This document shows, piece by piece, positions 62,718 to 64,000 of a stretch of 64,000 nt of DNA. The notes beneath the pieces are model-generated. The model had not been told where the DNA came from, searched no databases, and saw only the letters and a list, made by a program, of their open reading frames with translations. Positions within the stretch are counted from its first letter, which is position 1, and each line of letters opens with the position of its first letter. The translations under genes were made by a program, and so were the position numbers. Source of the DNA: Eremophila alpestris peregrina (lineage: Eukaryota > Chordata > Aves > Passeriformes > Alaudidae); contig WMCF01000029.1 of assembly GCA_009792885.1 (NCBI GenBank), positions 6,342,000 through 6,405,999 on the forward strand, given 5' to 3'.

Positions 62718-64000
62718 TTGGTGTGTCACCAGTGGCTGTGTGTGGTTTGATAGCTGCTGGCCTGAGCCTTATGTAAGTGTTCAATATGGACAGGGATCTC
62801 TCTCCACCAGGTTCTCCCCTAATGGTGTTGCTACAAAGTCTGTCAGAGCTGCATTTCAGTGTTTGTGTGCTTTGTGTGTGCTCTCCAGTGGCCCCTGGGC
62901 TTTTTGCTGTCATGTTTGCTTGTCTTCCCAAGAGCAGGCCCCGAGGGGAGGTACAAGGTAATGTGGGGTGCCAGAGAAGACTAACAGTGGAGAATACAAG
63001 GCAAGAGCTGTGGAGACTTAGCTTTCTGTGGTAATATGCTGTAGGATATGGCATACATTGCCAAAAGCTCTTATAATCCAGAAGCTTCATCTGTGCCAGT
63101 GAAGAAGCTCTGCATGAAATTCTCAGTACTCTGGGGAAAAATGAATATAAACATTTTTCTGTCTAAACCCAGCTGTGTAATTTGACTCTTGGAGAAGTGA
63201 TGCTATGTCTGCTTTTTCTTACACAAGGAACATCTAAACTATATTTGTATGGCTTGACATTGTTTAAGCTTCACTATCAAATTGAAGATACTTTTGGATT
63301 GTTTTGTCTAGTATCCTCCTGAGCAATATCCTCAGGGTGGTCTTCCATGCCTTATGTGTATAGTCCAGTGGTGTAAGGTAAACTAATAAGATAGATACTC
63401 CTGTGTTTCTCTTCAGTCTTGTCTGAAACAAGTTGAAAAGATGTTGAAACAATGTGTACAGTGAAACCACATTGTGAAGAATGTACTCTGCCCAGAATGT
63501 AAGAAAAATGTTCACTCTCCAGCTACAATACAGTGCAGCTCCCCATAAATACCAAGAGAGTTTTCTATCATCTTGAAAAAGTATGTGCATGTGAAAGAAA
63601 GGAATTTAGTCCTTAACATGTTAGAGAATTTGTTTGGGCAGGTGTAACCCTTGTAATGATGCCAAGGTCATTAGAGACCAGAGAAGATGTGCTGGATATA
63701 TGCTGGTCACTCAATCAGCTGGAACTTTAGGAAGGTTTTATTTATATATCCAATTTATTTCCAAGATTTTAAATTATGTTAATAAAGGAAATACTTGCAA
63801 CTTGCCCTTTACAATGCTCTACATTTTACATGTATTCACCTAACTTCTTGCTAACTTACTGAAATATATAGTGAAAAAGGAGAGCAAATAATAGTTTCAT
63901 TTATTGTTAGGGTCTGTATATTAAGACACTTAAAACAAAAAGCAGACTGGAGCAGATCTCTAGATATGACAGCATCAGTGTAATCTGAACCTTATTTTGA

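Larger units (their letters stand above)
53000..64000 (+). other. CGNL1: CGNL1 intron 8 (5' part; runs off the window)
   Basis: Starts with GTACAT after exon 8. In 11 kb I found no sequence encoding the next conserved rod segment, so the intron is at least this long. It contains a minus-strand CR1 fragment, an 18-bp direct repeat, a nested inverted repeat and a poly-A run. The open frames within it (largest 166 codons, minus strand, near 62.6-63.1 kb) look like chance. Confidence 0.8.

Noticed and set aside
62590..63090. 166-codon minus-strand frame in intron 8
   Set aside because: Overlapping plus-strand frames are similarly open, it has mixed composition, and no family is recognised.

Overview
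The window looks like bird nuclear DNA. It holds several 3' ends of CR1 LINEs, one still ending in the octamer-like ATTCTATGA tail. Introns are compact, most of the sequence is AT-rich and non-coding, and there is one vertebrate-type CpG island. I cannot name the species. No bacterial, viral or CRISPR-type features were seen.

The only protein gene I can support is the 5' part of cingulin-like 1 (CGNL1, paracingulin/JACOP), on the plus strand. A CpG island at about 31.69-32.99 kb is the likely promoter with a non-coding first exon. Intron 1 follows, about 13 kb long. The start codon at 45891 lies in a very large exon 2 (45872-47471) that encodes the whole head region, including the ZO-1-interaction motif. 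Six short exons (47966-48060, 48979-49072, 49800-49901, 50281-50429, 50914-51049, 52787-52999) encode the start of the coiled-coil rod. All junctions have AG/GT signals and keep one open frame, giving 790 codons. The remaining rod and tail lie beyond the window, because the last 11 kb is intron 8 with no exon that I recognise.

Layout. Positions 1-31.6 kb are intergenic, with CR1 copies, MIR-like SINE fossils, low-complexity tracts, a CTCF-like site near 26.95 kb and a perfect three-unit heat-shock-element pattern at 31611, just upstream of the CpG island. Positions 31.7-33.0 kb are the CpG-island promoter. Intron 1 runs from there to 45.9 kb and carries a 59-bp minisatellite interrupted by a 977-base assembly gap (39630-40606), plus a G-rich tract. 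Exons 2-8 occupy 45.9-53.0 kb. Two homologous intronic segments flank exon 5. Intron 8 fills 53.0-64.0 kb and contains a minus-oriented CR1 and a 12-bp perfect inverted repeat.

I found no novel multigene system. The observations most worth following are the paired duplication around the in-frame exon 5, the gapped minisatellite in intron 1, and the heat-shock-element pattern beside the promoter.
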